48,876 nucleotides of DNA from Zwartia hollandica. Lineage in GTDB: Bacteria > Pseudomonadota > Gammaproteobacteria > Burkholderiales > Burkholderiaceae_B. Below are positions 26,676-36,479 of the stretch, in pieces. The number at the start of each line of letters is the position of its first letter. Within the stretch, counting starts at the first letter, position 1. The notes under the pieces are model-generated. The model worked only from the letters and a program-made list of their open reading frames with translations. It was not told the origin of the DNA and searched no databases. The translations under genes and the position numbers were made by a program. The stretch spans positions 1 through 48,876 of the forward strand of contig NZ_JAHXRI010000005.1 of NCBI RefSeq assembly GCF_019923725.1, in the 5' to 3' direction.

Positions 26676-27577
26676 CAGCGTTGCTCCTTACCAAGAAGGC
26701 CGCTCGGCTTGAGTATAAGAATCAAGGCCATCGCAAGAAACATGATGCCCTCTACAAAAAGAGGAAATCCGATCGAGCCAAAAGAGCGCACGAGACCGAT
26801 CAGTAACGCGCCAACTAACGCTCCGCTCACTGAGCCCATGCCACCAATCACCGTGACGATGAAGGACTCAATCAGAATTGAGAAGCCCATGCCAGCAGAC
26901 ATCGAGCGAACCGGCGCGGCGAGCGCTCCAGCAAGCCCCGCCAAGGCTCCGCCAAACACGAAAACGCCAGCGTAAATCCATGTCGTATTTAGACCAAGCA
27001 CGGATGTCATTGTCGGATTGTGGGCTGCTGCGCGCACAATCTTCCCAATGCGCGTACGCGTCAGAACGTACCATAGGATCGCACCGATCACGGCAGCGGC
27101 ACCCATCATAAATACGTAGAAGACCGGCACGATGCCGCCGCCAATGAAGAGCGGTGGTGTTTGGAAGGCGGCGGGCATACCCATCGATTGAAACTCGTGA
27201 CCCCAAATAATTTTGACTGCATCGTCAAGAATCAATATGAAGGCATAGCAGACCAATAGTTGCAGCAGAACATCGGCGTTGTAGACACGCCGCATGAAAA
27301 AGCGCTCGAAGATCAGGCTAAAGAGACCCACTCCAATTCCGGCAATCAGCGCTGCAAGCAGATAGCTGTCAGTTAGGCGGTATGCAGACAGCGCGATGTA
27401 GGCGCCCAGCATATAAAACGAGCCATGCGAAAAGTTAATGACGCCGAGCACGCCAAAGATAAGCGTGAGGCCTGCGGCAACTAGAAATAGCAGCGCTCCC
27501 ACGATGAGTCCCGTACTGGTCTGGGTGACGATACAGGAGATGGACGAGAGGCATTCGAATAGTGCGGTGGGATCCAA
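26675..27577 (-). CDS. livH: Branched-chain-amino-acid-type ABC transporter permease LivH
   Basis: 300-residue inner-membrane permease. The frame is open to an ATG at 27664, but a TTG at 27577 has GGAG six bases upstream and gives a family-length product beginning MDPTALFECLSSIS. The extra 29 residues look unlike LivH. Typical blocks are GLTLIFGVLGVINFSHGSFYMLGAY near the N-terminus and GGMGSVSGALVGALLIG near the C-terminus. A 26-base perfect inverted repeat lies between livK and livH and may tune the ratio of binding protein to membrane components. Confidence 0.91.
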   Translation of the reverse strand: MDPTALFECLSSISCIVTQTSTGLIVGALLFLVAAGLTLIFGVLGVINFSHGSFYMLGAYIALSAYRLTDSYLLAALIAGIGVGLFSLIFERFFMRRVYNADVLLQLLVCYAFILILDDAVKIIWGHEFQSMGMPAAFQTPPLFIGGGIVPVFYVFMMGAAAVIGAILWYVLTRTRIGKIVRAAAHNPTMTSVLGLNTTWIYAGVFVFGGALAGLAGALAAPVRSMSAGMGFSILIESFIVTVIGGMGSVSGALVGALLIGLVRSFGSIGFPLFVEGIMFLAMALILILKPSGLLGKEQR

Positions 27578-27650
27578 AGATGTCTCCGAGTGAAACCAAC
27601 GTGTGGCACAGCGAGGGCGAGCAGTAACAACGCCATCGCTCGATACGAAA

Positions 27651-27683
27651 GGGGTCTCTGCCAATCAACATGGCAGAGACCCC
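27651..27683 (-). terminator. Perfect 13-bp stem-loop between livK and livH
   Basis: GGGGTCTCTGCCA (27651-27663) pairs TGGCAGAGACCCC (27671-27683) around a 7-base loop. On the minus strand it is followed by only TTT, so it is more likely a partial terminator or an mRNA-stabilising structure that boosts livK relative to the rest of the operon. Confidence 0.7.
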
Positions 27684-27712
27684 GTCGACTTCAGTGTGAA
27701 GCGCAGCGGGGC

Positions 27713-28987
27713 TTATGCCCAACCTTTACGCTTCTTCCATTCGGTTTCGAGTTCATAAATTTGAGCCCAGCTACCGTTGACCTGGTTGGTCATGTATGGC
27801 TCTTTGTTGGTGAGAGAGCCGTAGCCAATCGCGTAGTTCACCAGCGTGTGGTCCTCAGCCCGCATGGTGAGCGTACCGTCTGCGCCGAAAGGCGAGTCAA
27901 TTTTCAAGCCGCGCATCACTTCCGCTATTTTTTTGCCATCAGAACTATTGGCTTTTTTCATTGCGGTCATAATGAGGTTAATACCGGCAGAGTTTTCCCA
28001 AGACCAGTTCAGTGCGAGCTCTTTGAACTTGGCTTGATAGGCATCGGCCCACGCATTGTTTGCGGGAGTATTTGGGAAGCTACGCAGGTAGCGGTTGCCT
28101 GAGTGCATATTTGGCGGAACGTTCTTGACCGCTGTCAGTACCGCATACTCTGCTAAGTTTGGCGAAAAGAATTGCTTGTCCTTGAACAGAGCGTAGATGC
28201 CTGCCTGATCGATGAAGGAGGTCATGTCGCCGCCCCACAGCGCGGAGTAAAGCGCTTGTGGTTTGCCTTGAACGAGACGTGTAATGTTTTCGCTATAGTC
28301 CGCCTGGAAGAGCTTGGGCCAAACTTGACCGACGACTTCAATGTCTTTGTTGAAGTGTTTGAGATATTCAAAGTATTCGGCTGTGGTGTCGCGACCATAG
28401 GCATAGTCAGGCGAGATACTCATCCAGCGGTTGAGTTTGAGACGCTTGGCAACCTCGGCGCCATAGGACCCACCAACGATTGCATCGTGGATGCCTTGGC
28501 GCGCGGAGCGGAACGCCGTTGGGAAGCGCAATTTTGGATCTGCAGTCAGAGACGACGTCTCTGAACAAGTATGCACGACAAGTACTCCCAAATCTTTGGC
28601 CACTTCGTGTACGGCAAAGGCGCCTGAAGACGCTTCCGCATCCAAAATCATTTCACAGCCGTCGCCGGTGATCAGTTCGCGGGCAACGCGTGCGGCCTCT
28701 TGAGGCTGGCCTTTGGAATCGCGCACGACCATTTCGATCATACGTCCGCCCAAGCCACCGGCTGCGTTAAATTTCTCAACTTCAAGCGCAACGGCGTTAC
28801 GTGAGGAGATGCCAAGCATGGCGACACGGCCAGACAGAATCGTCGGCATACCGATACGAATGGTCTTATTCTGCGCTAATGAGATCGCTGGGGCACCCAA
28901 GACTGCCATACCAGCGGTTGCGGCTGCGCCTTTTAGTAATTTGCGGCGAAGGGCCGTTTTTGAGTTCGATGTTGAAGCTGCGCTCAT
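27713..28987 (-). CDS. livK: LIV-type ABC transporter periplasmic substrate-binding protein
   Basis: 424-residue type I periplasmic binding protein. It has a twin-arginine-like signal (LRRKLLKGAAATAGMAVLG, then PAISLAQ cleavage), common for such proteins in Burkholderiales. The mature part starts KTIRIGMPTILSGRVAMLG, the usual first strand and ligand loop. SAEASSGAF-like and SPDYAYGRDTTAEYF blocks follow the HAAT family pattern. At 424 residues it is longer than E. coli LivK, as in the amide/aromatic-acid branch. GGGAGA precedes the ATG. It is first in the operon. The ligand cannot be inferred from sequence. Confidence 0.88.
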   Translation of the reverse strand: MSAASTSNSKTALRRKLLKGAAATAGMAVLGAPAISLAQNKTIRIGMPTILSGRVAMLGISSRNAVALEVEKFNAAGGLGGRMIEMVVRDSKGQPQEAARVARELITGDGCEMILDAEASSGAFAVHEVAKDLGVLVVHTCSETSSLTADPKLRFPTAFRSARQGIHDAIVGGSYGAEVAKRLKLNRWMSISPDYAYGRDTTAEYFEYLKHFNKDIEVVGQVWPKLFQADYSENITRLVQGKPQALYSALWGGDMTSFIDQAGIYALFKDKQFFSPNLAEYAVLTAVKNVPPNMHSGNRYLRSFPNTPANNAWADAYQAKFKELALNWSWENSAGINLIMTAMKKANSSDGKKIAEVMRGLKIDSPFGADGTLTMRAEDHTLVNYAIGYGSLTNKEPYMTNQVNGSWAQIYELETEWKKRKGWA

Positions 28988-29040
28988 CTTTTGTCTCCCG
29001 TAGTGTTCAGATGATAGTTATGTGTTTTGAACTAACCTCT

Positions 29041-29069
29041 ATAGGACGTTTTTACTTAGTTTTTGTCAA
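29041..29069 (-). promoter_or_regulatory. Possible livK promoter
   Basis: On the minus strand a perfect -35 TTGACA (29064-29069) is followed after 17 bases by TCCTAT (29041-29046), or after 20 by TATAGA. The -10 is weak, so an activator may be needed. It lies about 55-80 bases upstream of the livK ATG, and nothing else in the 179-base gap fits better. Confidence 0.35.
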
Positions 29070-29166
29070 GAACCGAAGTCTCAGGAAAACCCTAGGCGTG
29101 TTGTTTCTAGGTGTGGCGGGATGCGCTAAAGTGTCGCTAGAGTGAAACCTTTTGGATGCTAGCTAA

Positions 29167-29550
29167 ATGACACAAGCAAAGTTTTTTCCAGTGGCCGGTT
29201 GTGCCGGTACAGACCATAGGTTGGCGGGTGACTACCACCACCGCTGGATGGTGATCGATGCGCAGGGCGAGTGGTTAACTTCTTTGGCGTGCCCAAAGTT
29301 GCTAGAGGTGACGGTCGATTTGAAAATGGGTGCTCTGGTGCTGCGTGCGCCGGGAATGCTGCGTATGGATATCCCGCTCGATGTGATTGAGGATGATGAA
29401 AGTGTGAATCGTCCGGCTACTATTGCCGCGCAGCCTGTTGTCGTCATTGATGAGGGCGAGGTTGCCGCGGTATGGTTCAGCAAAGCGCTTGGTCAATCAT
29501 GTCGCTTTGTCAAAATTCATCCCGACAAGAAACAACCGGTTTGGCCGTAA
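29167..29550 (+). CDS. Stand-alone MOSC N-terminal beta-barrel domain protein
   Basis: 127-residue protein matching the N-terminal domain that normally precedes a MOSC (molybdenum cofactor sulfurase C-terminal) domain. Recognisable features are RLAGDYHHRWMVIDAQGEWL, the CPKLLEVTVDL stretch, LVLRAPGM and MDIPLDV, then WFSKALGQSCRFVKI. In full-length proteins (about 270-370 residues) the catalytic MOSC domain with its conserved cysteine follows. Here the frame stops after KKQPVWP, with only 20 bases before the convergent ferredoxin, so the MOSC domain is absent, not frameshifted. It may be a degraded remnant or a genuine single-domain protein. No clear ribosome site is visible. Function unknown. 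Confidence 0.65.
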   Translation: MTQAKFFPVAGCAGTDHRLAGDYHHRWMVIDAQGEWLTSLACPKLLEVTVDLKMGALVLRAPGMLRMDIPLDVIEDDESVNRPATIAAQPVVVIDEGEVAAVWFSKALGQSCRFVKIHPDKKQPVWP

Positions 29551-29570
29551 GGGTGAGCCTTCCCGCTGCT

Positions 29571-29852
<282 letters not shown>

Positions 29853-29874
29853 TCAGGCGCAATCCCTTTTGGGA

Positions 29875-30947
<1,073 letters not shown>

Positions 30948-30948
30948 T

Positions 30949-32220
30949 ATGTTTCGCTTTTTCAAGAAAAAAACTACGCCCGTTGAGCCTCTTCCAGAGG
31001 CCCAGACCACGACGCCTGCGCCGGATCTGAGCATCTCGCAGAATACCAGTACCGAGGTCTCCCCGGATGCGGCGCAGAGCCCTCCCGTGCAGGGCCGACG
31101 CTTTATGTTGTCCCAGGCCTTATCAGGCGCCCCGCTTGGTCGCCAGACTGGGCTGCCCATTGTGTCGGCCGACATTGCGCAGCCGAGTGCGGCAGTCCCT
31201 ATTGTTTCTGTGGACGCGGCTCAACAGCCTGAAGCGCCGGCTCACGCGCCAGCACTTGAGCTGGTAGAAGACCAGAGCGCAGAACAAACAGAAGAACAAA
31301 TTGCAGAACAAAAAACGTCTTGGCTAGCCAAGTTGAAGGGCGGTTTGGCCAAAACTGGGCAAAGTCTTGGAAGTCTGTTTGTCGGCGTACGTGTTGACGA
31401 GGATTTGTTCGAAGAGCTTGAGACGGCTTTGATCATGGCCGATGCGGGCGTTGAGGCGACCGAGCAACTGATGTCGGCGCTACGTGCCCGTGTAAAACGA
31501 GACCGAATCGAAGACGCCGATGCCGTACGTCAAGCTTTGAAAGACGTGCTGGCTGACCACTTAAAGATTCTCGAAAAGCCTTTTGATGTTGGGCATGTTA
31601 AGCCGCTTGTCGTGATGATTACTGGCGTGAATGGTGCTGGCAAAACAACATCGATTGGAAAGTTGGCAAACGCGCTGCAGCAACGCGGGGCTAAGGTGTT
31701 GCTGGCTGCAGGTGATACGTTTCGCGCTGCCGCACGTGAGCAGCTAGTTGAGTGGGGCAATCGCAATAATGTTTCTGTTGTCGCGCAAGACGGTGGTGAT
31801 CCTGCTGCGGTGGCCTTTGATTCTGTTCATGCGGGTCGTGCGCGTGGCATGGATATCGTGATGATCGACACAGCAGGGCGTCTACCAACGCAATTGCATT
31901 TGATGGACGAACTGAAAAAAATTCGCCGTGTGATTGCCAAGGCTGATCCGACAGCGCCGCATGAGGTCTTACTTGTTGTCGACGGCAACTCCGGACAAAA
32001 CGTACTGTCGCAAATCCGGAGTTTTGACGCAGCGGTTGGATTAACCGGGTTGATCGTTACAAAATTAGATGGGACCGCGAAAGGTGGCACCCTGGCTGCC
32101 GTAGCTGCTGGATCCCAAGGCACACGTCCGGTTCCCGTCTATTGGATTGGCGTCGGCGAAAAAATGGAAGATCTGCAGCCCTTTGTGGCCGCAGACTTTG
32201 CGGCTGCGTTAGTAGGCTAA
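30949..32220 (+). CDS. ftsY: Signal recognition particle receptor FtsY
   Basis: GTPase that docks SRP-ribosome complexes at the inner membrane for co-translational insertion. The 423-residue protein starts MFRFFKKKTTPVEPLP, a basic amphipathic start followed by an acidic, low-complexity A domain (to about residue 115), then the NG domain. GTPase motifs: GVNGAGKTTSIGKLA, DTFRAAAREQL, IDTAGRLP, and TKLDGTAKGGTL. The frame is open from 30835, but that would overlap rsmD. No Shine-Dalgarno precedes the ATG. A TATACT -10-like box (30935-30940) lies eight bases before the ATG, raising the possibility of a near-leaderless mRNA. Its stop overlaps the CYTH-CHAD stop (CTAA). Confidence 0.96.
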   Translation: MFRFFKKKTTPVEPLPEAQTTTPAPDLSISQNTSTEVSPDAAQSPPVQGRRFMLSQALSGAPLGRQTGLPIVSADIAQPSAAVPIVSVDAAQQPEAPAHAPALELVEDQSAEQTEEQIAEQKTSWLAKLKGGLAKTGQSLGSLFVGVRVDEDLFEELETALIMADAGVEATEQLMSALRARVKRDRIEDADAVRQALKDVLADHLKILEKPFDVGHVKPLVVMITGVNGAGKTTSIGKLANALQQRGAKVLLAAGDTFRAAAREQLVEWGNRNNVSVVAQDGGDPAAVAFDSVHAGRARGMDIVMIDTAGRLPTQLHLMDELKKIRRVIAKADPTAPHEVLLVVDGNSGQNVLSQIRSFDAAVGLTGLIVTKLDGTAKGGTLAAVAAGSQGTRPVPVYWIGVGEKMEDLQPFVAADFAAALVG

Positions 32221-33785
32221 CGCCAGGGCCTGTGGGTGTTCGCAAGCGCTTTGAAGGCCTCTGTCGCCTCAAGCGTCAAGGTATCAAGTCGCGAGGTAAT
32301 CCACCCGCAGGCAAACCAAGCACTAGGTTGTGTGTCGCGTAAGCCGACGAAGCGTTCACGCGCTACGATCAGATCATTCATCTCGCCCAGAATATTCTGT
32401 ACGCGCGCAAGAGCCTTTTTGTATGGAGCCAGTCGACGTTGTGGCAAGATCGACTCACAGAACTGCAGCGCATAACGCAGCTTTTTGCCCCGTTTGCGCA
32501 GCTCATGCCGGGCTTCCATGTCTAGCGTTGGAAGTTGGCTCCCCTCCGCTACAACTTTGCGATCCCATTTCTTTAGTTTTTTGCTGAGCGTTTGTTCAAG
32601 CGATTGCTCTACAGGTTTCGCAAGCACTTCTTCGTCAGTCTGTACAGTGGCCGAAGCGGCCGGGACCGAAGGCAGTACAACACGCGCCAGCATCTCAAGC
32701 AGCCAAGACTGGTAACGCACGCTGCGAACGGTTGTCGCGGCATGGTTATCTTGCACTGCTTGTTCCAGAACTAATGGAGGTTGCCCTGCTTTGCGCAAAA
32801 TGGGCAAAATCAGTTCTCGCAAGACGTCGTCATCGCGAGCGCCACCCAGCTGAGCAAAATGCATTTTTATTTCAGTGCGTACTTCCAGGCTGGGTAAGTC
32901 GGTCAGCCCATTGAAAAAAGACCAGGCAGAGCGTAGCCGACGAATGCCGACACGCAGCTGGTGCACATGTTCAGAGCGCTTGTCTAGGTAGAGGTCACCG
33001 GTATCCACGCCAGCAATGAATGCGCTGTTTCGAATGATTTGATCCAGGCACTCGGCAGATACGTCGCGCAAGGCTTGTGCAGCATTGCTTTGTGCGTCTA
33101 ACACGATCGGCGTGACCGGTTGGGGCGCCCAGAATGCGGCGACTGCCTCGATGCGTTTTGTTTCTGAGTCTTGTGCGTTCAGCGCATCAAGCGCAGTCAA
33201 GGTTTTGTTTAGCTGAGCCAAGCGATCCCCGCGCTCAGCTTTGCTGCGCGCATCGAGAAGCAAGGCAAATTTTTGTTGCCAGCGCTTACCAAGTGTAAAT
33301 ATCGTTTCGAGCGGCCCCGATAGCAGTTCAAATTCAATTTCAGAAATCGGTAGCTCAAGCGCGCCAGCACGAATAACGCCGCGGTCATACGCAACTTCGA
33401 CGCGACCAGTTTTGTCTCGAAGGATTCGGGACAGTCTCAGGACATTCGTTTCATATCGAACTTCCAAAGGTTCGGTCAGTGACGTGAGGACAACGCCTGC
33501 TGGAAGTCCCGCATATACACTCAGGTCAAGAACGGGGCCAGGGCGAGCCTGATTGAGTTCGATGCGGGAGAGGCTATCGGACCCTGGCATCTTTAGTGTT
33601 TGTACCCAGCGCCGACCTTCTAAGCGAAGTCGCAACGAAATTTTCGCGCGGGCAAGGGTGCGTGTTGGCGTATCAAAATAGAGCGCCCGTAACCGAGTGC
33701 GCGTAAGCGCTCCCCGAGCCAGTTCGCGCTCAACGCCGAGGCGGGCTGTCACAGGCACATGCAATTTGAGTTCTTGTTCTAGCAT
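32217..33785 (-). CDS. CYTH-CHAD protein, inorganic triphosphatase (YgiF-like)
   Basis: 522 residues from the ATG at 33785, chosen because it places the CYTH signature ExExK (EQELKL, residues 3-7) at the start and avoids overlap with the next gene; the frame continues to 33923. The N-terminal CYTH domain (about 1-205) is a tunnel-fold triphosphatase. Arginine/lysine-rich strands (SLRLRLEGRRWVQTLK) fit phosphate binding. The C-terminal CHAD domain (about 235-520) is helical with repeated histidine/arginine helices (HVHQLRVGIRRLRSAW, RHELRKRGKKLRYAL), and CHAD domains bind polyphosphate. E. coli YgiF, with the same architecture, hydrolyses inorganic triphosphate. It lies 76 bases after the HAD gene. 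Confidence 0.9.
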   Translation of the reverse strand: MLEQELKLHVPVTARLGVERELARGALTRTRLRALYFDTPTRTLARAKISLRLRLEGRRWVQTLKMPGSDSLSRIELNQARPGPVLDLSVYAGLPAGVVLTSLTEPLEVRYETNVLRLSRILRDKTGRVEVAYDRGVIRAGALELPISEIEFELLSGPLETIFTLGKRWQQKFALLLDARSKAERGDRLAQLNKTLTALDALNAQDSETKRIEAVAAFWAPQPVTPIVLDAQSNAAQALRDVSAECLDQIIRNSAFIAGVDTGDLYLDKRSEHVHQLRVGIRRLRSAWSFFNGLTDLPSLEVRTEIKMHFAQLGGARDDDVLRELILPILRKAGQPPLVLEQAVQDNHAATTVRSVRYQSWLLEMLARVVLPSVPAASATVQTDEEVLAKPVEQSLEQTLSKKLKKWDRKVVAEGSQLPTLDMEARHELRKRGKKLRYALQFCESILPQRRLAPYKKALARVQNILGEMNDLIVARERFVGLRDTQPSAWFACGWITSRLDTLTLEATEAFKALANTHRPWR

Positions 33786-33861
33786 TCGGGTGTTTAAGCA
33801 GCCTTTAGGGAAGCAAAGTGTATCGACCACCCCACCTAAATTTGATGACAAGGTAAAAAAG

Positions 33862-34671
33862 CTAAGAATTCTGTATCTTTTTTGCCTCGAGAATCCAGTT
33901 GGCCAGTTCAACAAAGCCGGCACCGCCTAAAGAGGGCGTGACAAACTTGGGCTTATGCGTCAGACGGTGCAGTTGAGTTTGAATATTGGCCACGCCGACC
34001 GAATAATCAAAGAACCGGAACATCGGCTCGTCGTTCGGTGAGTCCCCAGCGAACGCACACACGGGCAGGAGCTCCTCGAGCCGACTTGAAAATTCGCGAG
34101 CGAACAAGGTGCGCGTCATGGAAAGCTTGTCATAGTGGCCAAACCAACCATTGACGTGGATGGAGCTGACCTTCGCTTGCGCACCCTCTGCTTCAAAGAG
34201 TGAGACAATTTTCTTGACTGCGTCCTCGGGCAAAGGCGGGACATCCTCACAAAAATCAATGGCTAGATCCGCCTCACGATAGTTTTGATCACTTGCCAGC
34301 GCACAGCCTGGAACACCACTCAAAATCTTGATTGAGAGGGAATTTAGACGCTCCCGATTGGCTCGACGCTCTGTATCGCTCGCGAAATGGTGGGTCAGCA
34401 TCCGCCTTTGTTCGTGGTCATAGCGCATATAAAACGCCCCGTTTTCACCTACAACCGCAAAAACTGGCCACATACGCGCGATGTGGTCGCACCAGCCGGC
34501 AGGTCGCCCTGTGATGGGGATAACAGTGATGCCAGAAGCCCAAAGACGCTCAAGTGCCGCGTAGGCGTCTGCCGTGAGACGCCCTTCGGTCGTTAAGGTG
34601 TCATCGATATCAGTCAGTAGAAACTGGATCTTAGCGGCGTGCTCGGGTCTAAGGGTATTGAGTGCGCGCAT
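33862..34671 (-). CDS. HAD-IIB family phosphatase
   Basis: 269-residue haloacid-dehalogenase-fold hydrolase with a C2B cap. Motif I is LLTDIDDTLTT (nucleophile Asp21, general acid Asp23), motif II is PITGRPAGW, and motif IV is FAGDSPNDEPMF. The layout matches sugar phosphatases (trehalose-6-phosphate, sucrose-phosphate or mannosyl-glycerate-type), but no partner synthase is adjacent, so the substrate is unresolved. A GGAA lies six bases upstream of the start. It precedes the CYTH-CHAD gene on the same strand, which suggests a shared role in phosphate metabolism, but this is conjecture. It diverges from ribBX. Confidence 0.86.
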   Translation of the reverse strand: MRALNTLRPEHAAKIQFLLTDIDDTLTTEGRLTADAYAALERLWASGITVIPITGRPAGWCDHIARMWPVFAVVGENGAFYMRYDHEQRRMLTHHFASDTERRANRERLNSLSIKILSGVPGCALASDQNYREADLAIDFCEDVPPLPEDAVKKIVSLFEAEGAQAKVSSIHVNGWFGHYDKLSMTRTLFAREFSSRLEELLPVCAFAGDSPNDEPMFRFFDYSVGVANIQTQLHRLTHKPKFVTPSLGGAGFVELANWILEAKKIQNS

Positions 34672-34735
34672 GCGTATTCCGGGAGGAAGTTTGGGCGCCA
34701 GTAGGCTGGGGCCGTATGGTTTATCTTAACGATTC

Positions 34736-34741
34736 TATAAT
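34736..34741 (+). promoter_or_regulatory. Consensus -10 box upstream of ribBX
   Basis: Exact TATAAT, 33 bases before the ribBX ATG, in the 103-base divergent gap. No good -35 is found at 16-18 bases (CGTATG), so the promoter may need an activator. No FMN riboswitch is recognisable. Confidence 0.45.
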
Positions 34742-34774
34742 AGGTGTTTAGATTCGCCTGATTGTCCGACAACC

Positions 34775-35953
34775 ATGTCCGCCAAAATTTCTCTCGCAAC
34801 GAGCACAACTCCCGTACCGCCCTCGGCGATTTCACCGGTCTCTGAGATTATCGATGAGCTCCGAATGGGGCGTATGGTGATCCTAGTGGACGAGGAAGAC
34901 CGTGAAAACGAGGGTGACCTTGTCATGGCAGCAGAGTTCGTGACCCCCGAGGCGATCAACTTCATGGTCACGCATGGGCGTGGCTTGGTTTGTCTCACCT
35001 TGACGGAAGAGCGTTGTCGGCAACTCGAATTGCCGCTGATGTCGAATAAAAACGGTACCCCGTACGGTACAAACTTTACGGTTTCGATTGAGGCGGCTGA
35101 GGGGGTTGAAACTGGAATTTCGGTAGCAGACCGCGCGCGGACGGTGCGCGTAGCTGTTGCACGGGATGCGAAGGCCTCTGACTTAGTCCAGCCTGGTCAT
35201 ATTTTTCCGCTACGTGCCGTTCCTGGCGGCGTGCTGGTGCGCGCTGGTCATACCGAGGCAGGTTGCGACTTGACCGCGATGGCTGGATTGACACCCGCAG
35301 CCGTAATTTGCGAAATCCTGAAGCCCGACGGCACGATGGCACGGCTGCCGGATCTGATTGAGTACGGGCGCACACATAATTTAAAACTCGGCACGATTGC
35401 TGATTTGATTCAGTACCGTAGTGAGCACGAGTCTGTGATCGAGCGTGTTGGAGCGCGCCCCGTACAAACCCCTTGGGGTGAATTTCAGATGATTGCCTAT
35501 CGTGATACCGTGGCCGGACATCCGCATCTTGCCTTGGTGTACGGTCAAATTGATCCCGGCCGGGAAACGCTAGTGCGAGTGCACGAGCCCACGTCGGTGC
35601 TCGATGTGATCGATGTGCAAAGCCCCGGTCACAGCTGGGGCGTGGGCGAAGCGCTCAAGGCGATCCGAGAGGCTTCGGCGGGCGTCATGGTTTTTTTGAA
35701 CTGCCAGGGCTCGGCAGACCACTTGTTTGGTCAAATTGCGAGCTGGCAGGGAGCACCCAGCGCACCGCCCGTTAAGCGTGAATCTGGACGTATGGATTTA
35801 CGCACCTATGGCATGGGCGCTCAGATTTTACGAGACTTGAACGTCGGACAAATGCGCCTGTTGGCGCGCCCGCGCAAGATGCCAAGCATCATGCCAGGCT
35901 TCGGTCTGGACGTGACAGGTTACGAACACCAACCCCCCACCCGTAACAAATAG
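34775..35953 (+). CDS. ribB: RibBX: DHBP synthase fused to a degenerate GTP cyclohydrolase II-like domain
   Basis: 392 residues. The N-terminal half (about 1-220) is an intact 3,4-dihydroxy-2-butanone-4-phosphate synthase: [16 protein letters not shown] (39-54), THGRGLVC, and [11 protein letters not shown]. It converts ribulose-5-phosphate for riboflavin. The C-terminal half (about 225-382) has the GCH-II fold order ([28 protein letters not shown]) but lacks the zinc cysteines and the catalytic RxExRGxG-type segment; its only cysteine is Cys310. This matches RibBX-type hybrids described in proteobacteria, whose RibX half lacks GCH-II activity. A separate ribA should exist elsewhere. It is first of ribBX-ribH-nusB-thiL-pgpA-pncC. 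Confidence 0.93.
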   Translation: MSAKISLATSTTPVPPSAISPVSEIIDELRMGRMVILVDEEDRENEGDLVMAAEFVTPEAINFMVTHGRGLVCLTLTEERCRQLELPLMSNKNGTPYGTNFTVSIEAAEGVETGISVADRARTVRVAVARDAKASDLVQPGHIFPLRAVPGGVLVRAGHTEAGCDLTAMAGLTPAAVICEILKPDGTMARLPDLIEYGRTHNLKLGTIADLIQYRSEHESVIERVGARPVQTPWGEFQMIAYRDTVAGHPHLALVYGQIDPGRETLVRVHEPTSVLDVIDVQSPGHSWGVGEALKAIREASAGVMVFLNCQGSADHLFGQIASWQGAPSAPPVKRESGRMDLRTYGMGAQILRDLNVGQMRLLARPRKMPSIMPGFGLDVTGYEHQPPTRNK

Positions 35954-35963
35954 GAAGCACACC

Positions 35964-36479
35964 ATGAGCCCATACACCTTGACCCCCGACATGAATGGCG
36001 AGGGCCTGCATATTGGCATCGTTCGTGCCCGCTTCAATGAGGATATCGGCTTAATTGAACTGGATGCTTGCTTGCAAGAGCTCGAGAGCCTTGGTGTTGA
36101 CGAGCGTGACATTATGGTCGTCACGGTACCTGGGGCCCTAGAGCTTGGTGTAACACTCGCGCGTATGGCCGAGACCTTTGAGTTTGATGCGTTGATTGCA
36201 CTGGGCGCCGTCATTCGCGGTGAAACCTATCATTTTGAAATTGTGAGCAATGAAAGTGCTTCAGCAATTTCTCGCATTTCCCTCGAAACAGGGATCCCGG
36301 TTGCTAACGGTGTGTTGACAACCGAGACTGACGAACAGGCCGAAGTGCGTGCCGCCGATAAAGGTCGCGACTGCGCACAGTGTGCGGTAGAGATGGCAAA
36401 TCTTGTGGCTGCGCTTGAGCCTGAAGCCGACGAAGATGAAGAGGACGAAGATCTTGAACAATCCGACGCACGACGCTGA
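35964..36479 (+). CDS. ribH: 6,7-dimethyl-8-ribityllumazine synthase
   Basis: Joins the ribBX product with the pyrimidinedione to form lumazine, the penultimate riboflavin step. The 171-residue protein has RARFNEDI (substrate-stacking aromatic), VPGALELG, and [14 protein letters not shown] with the catalytic His90. AGGAAG precedes the ATG, and the gene starts 10 bases after ribBX. An unusual highly acidic tail ([18 protein letters not shown], from about residue 154) extends past the family end and overlaps the nusB start in another frame. The tail may exist chiefly because of that overlap. Confidence 0.96.
   Translation: MSPYTLTPDMNGEGLHIGIVRARFNEDIGLIELDACLQELESLGVDERDIMVVTVPGALELGVTLARMAETFEFDALIALGAVIRGETYHFEIVSNESASAISRISLETGIPVANGVLTTETDEQAEVRAADKGRDCAQCAVEMANLVAALEPEADEDEEDEDLEQSDARR

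Noticed and set aside
29551-29570. Frameshifted continuation of the MOSC protein
   Set aside because: Only 20 bases remain before the convergent ferredoxin, so no room for a MOSC domain in any frame.
30951-31175. N-terminal extension of rsmD to an ATG at 31175
   Set aside because: It would be fully antisense to ftsY, and the family N-terminus begins at the GTG at 30947.
34672-34774. FMN riboswitch upstream of ribBX
   Set aside because: The gap is only 103 bases and lacks the conserved RFN-element segments.
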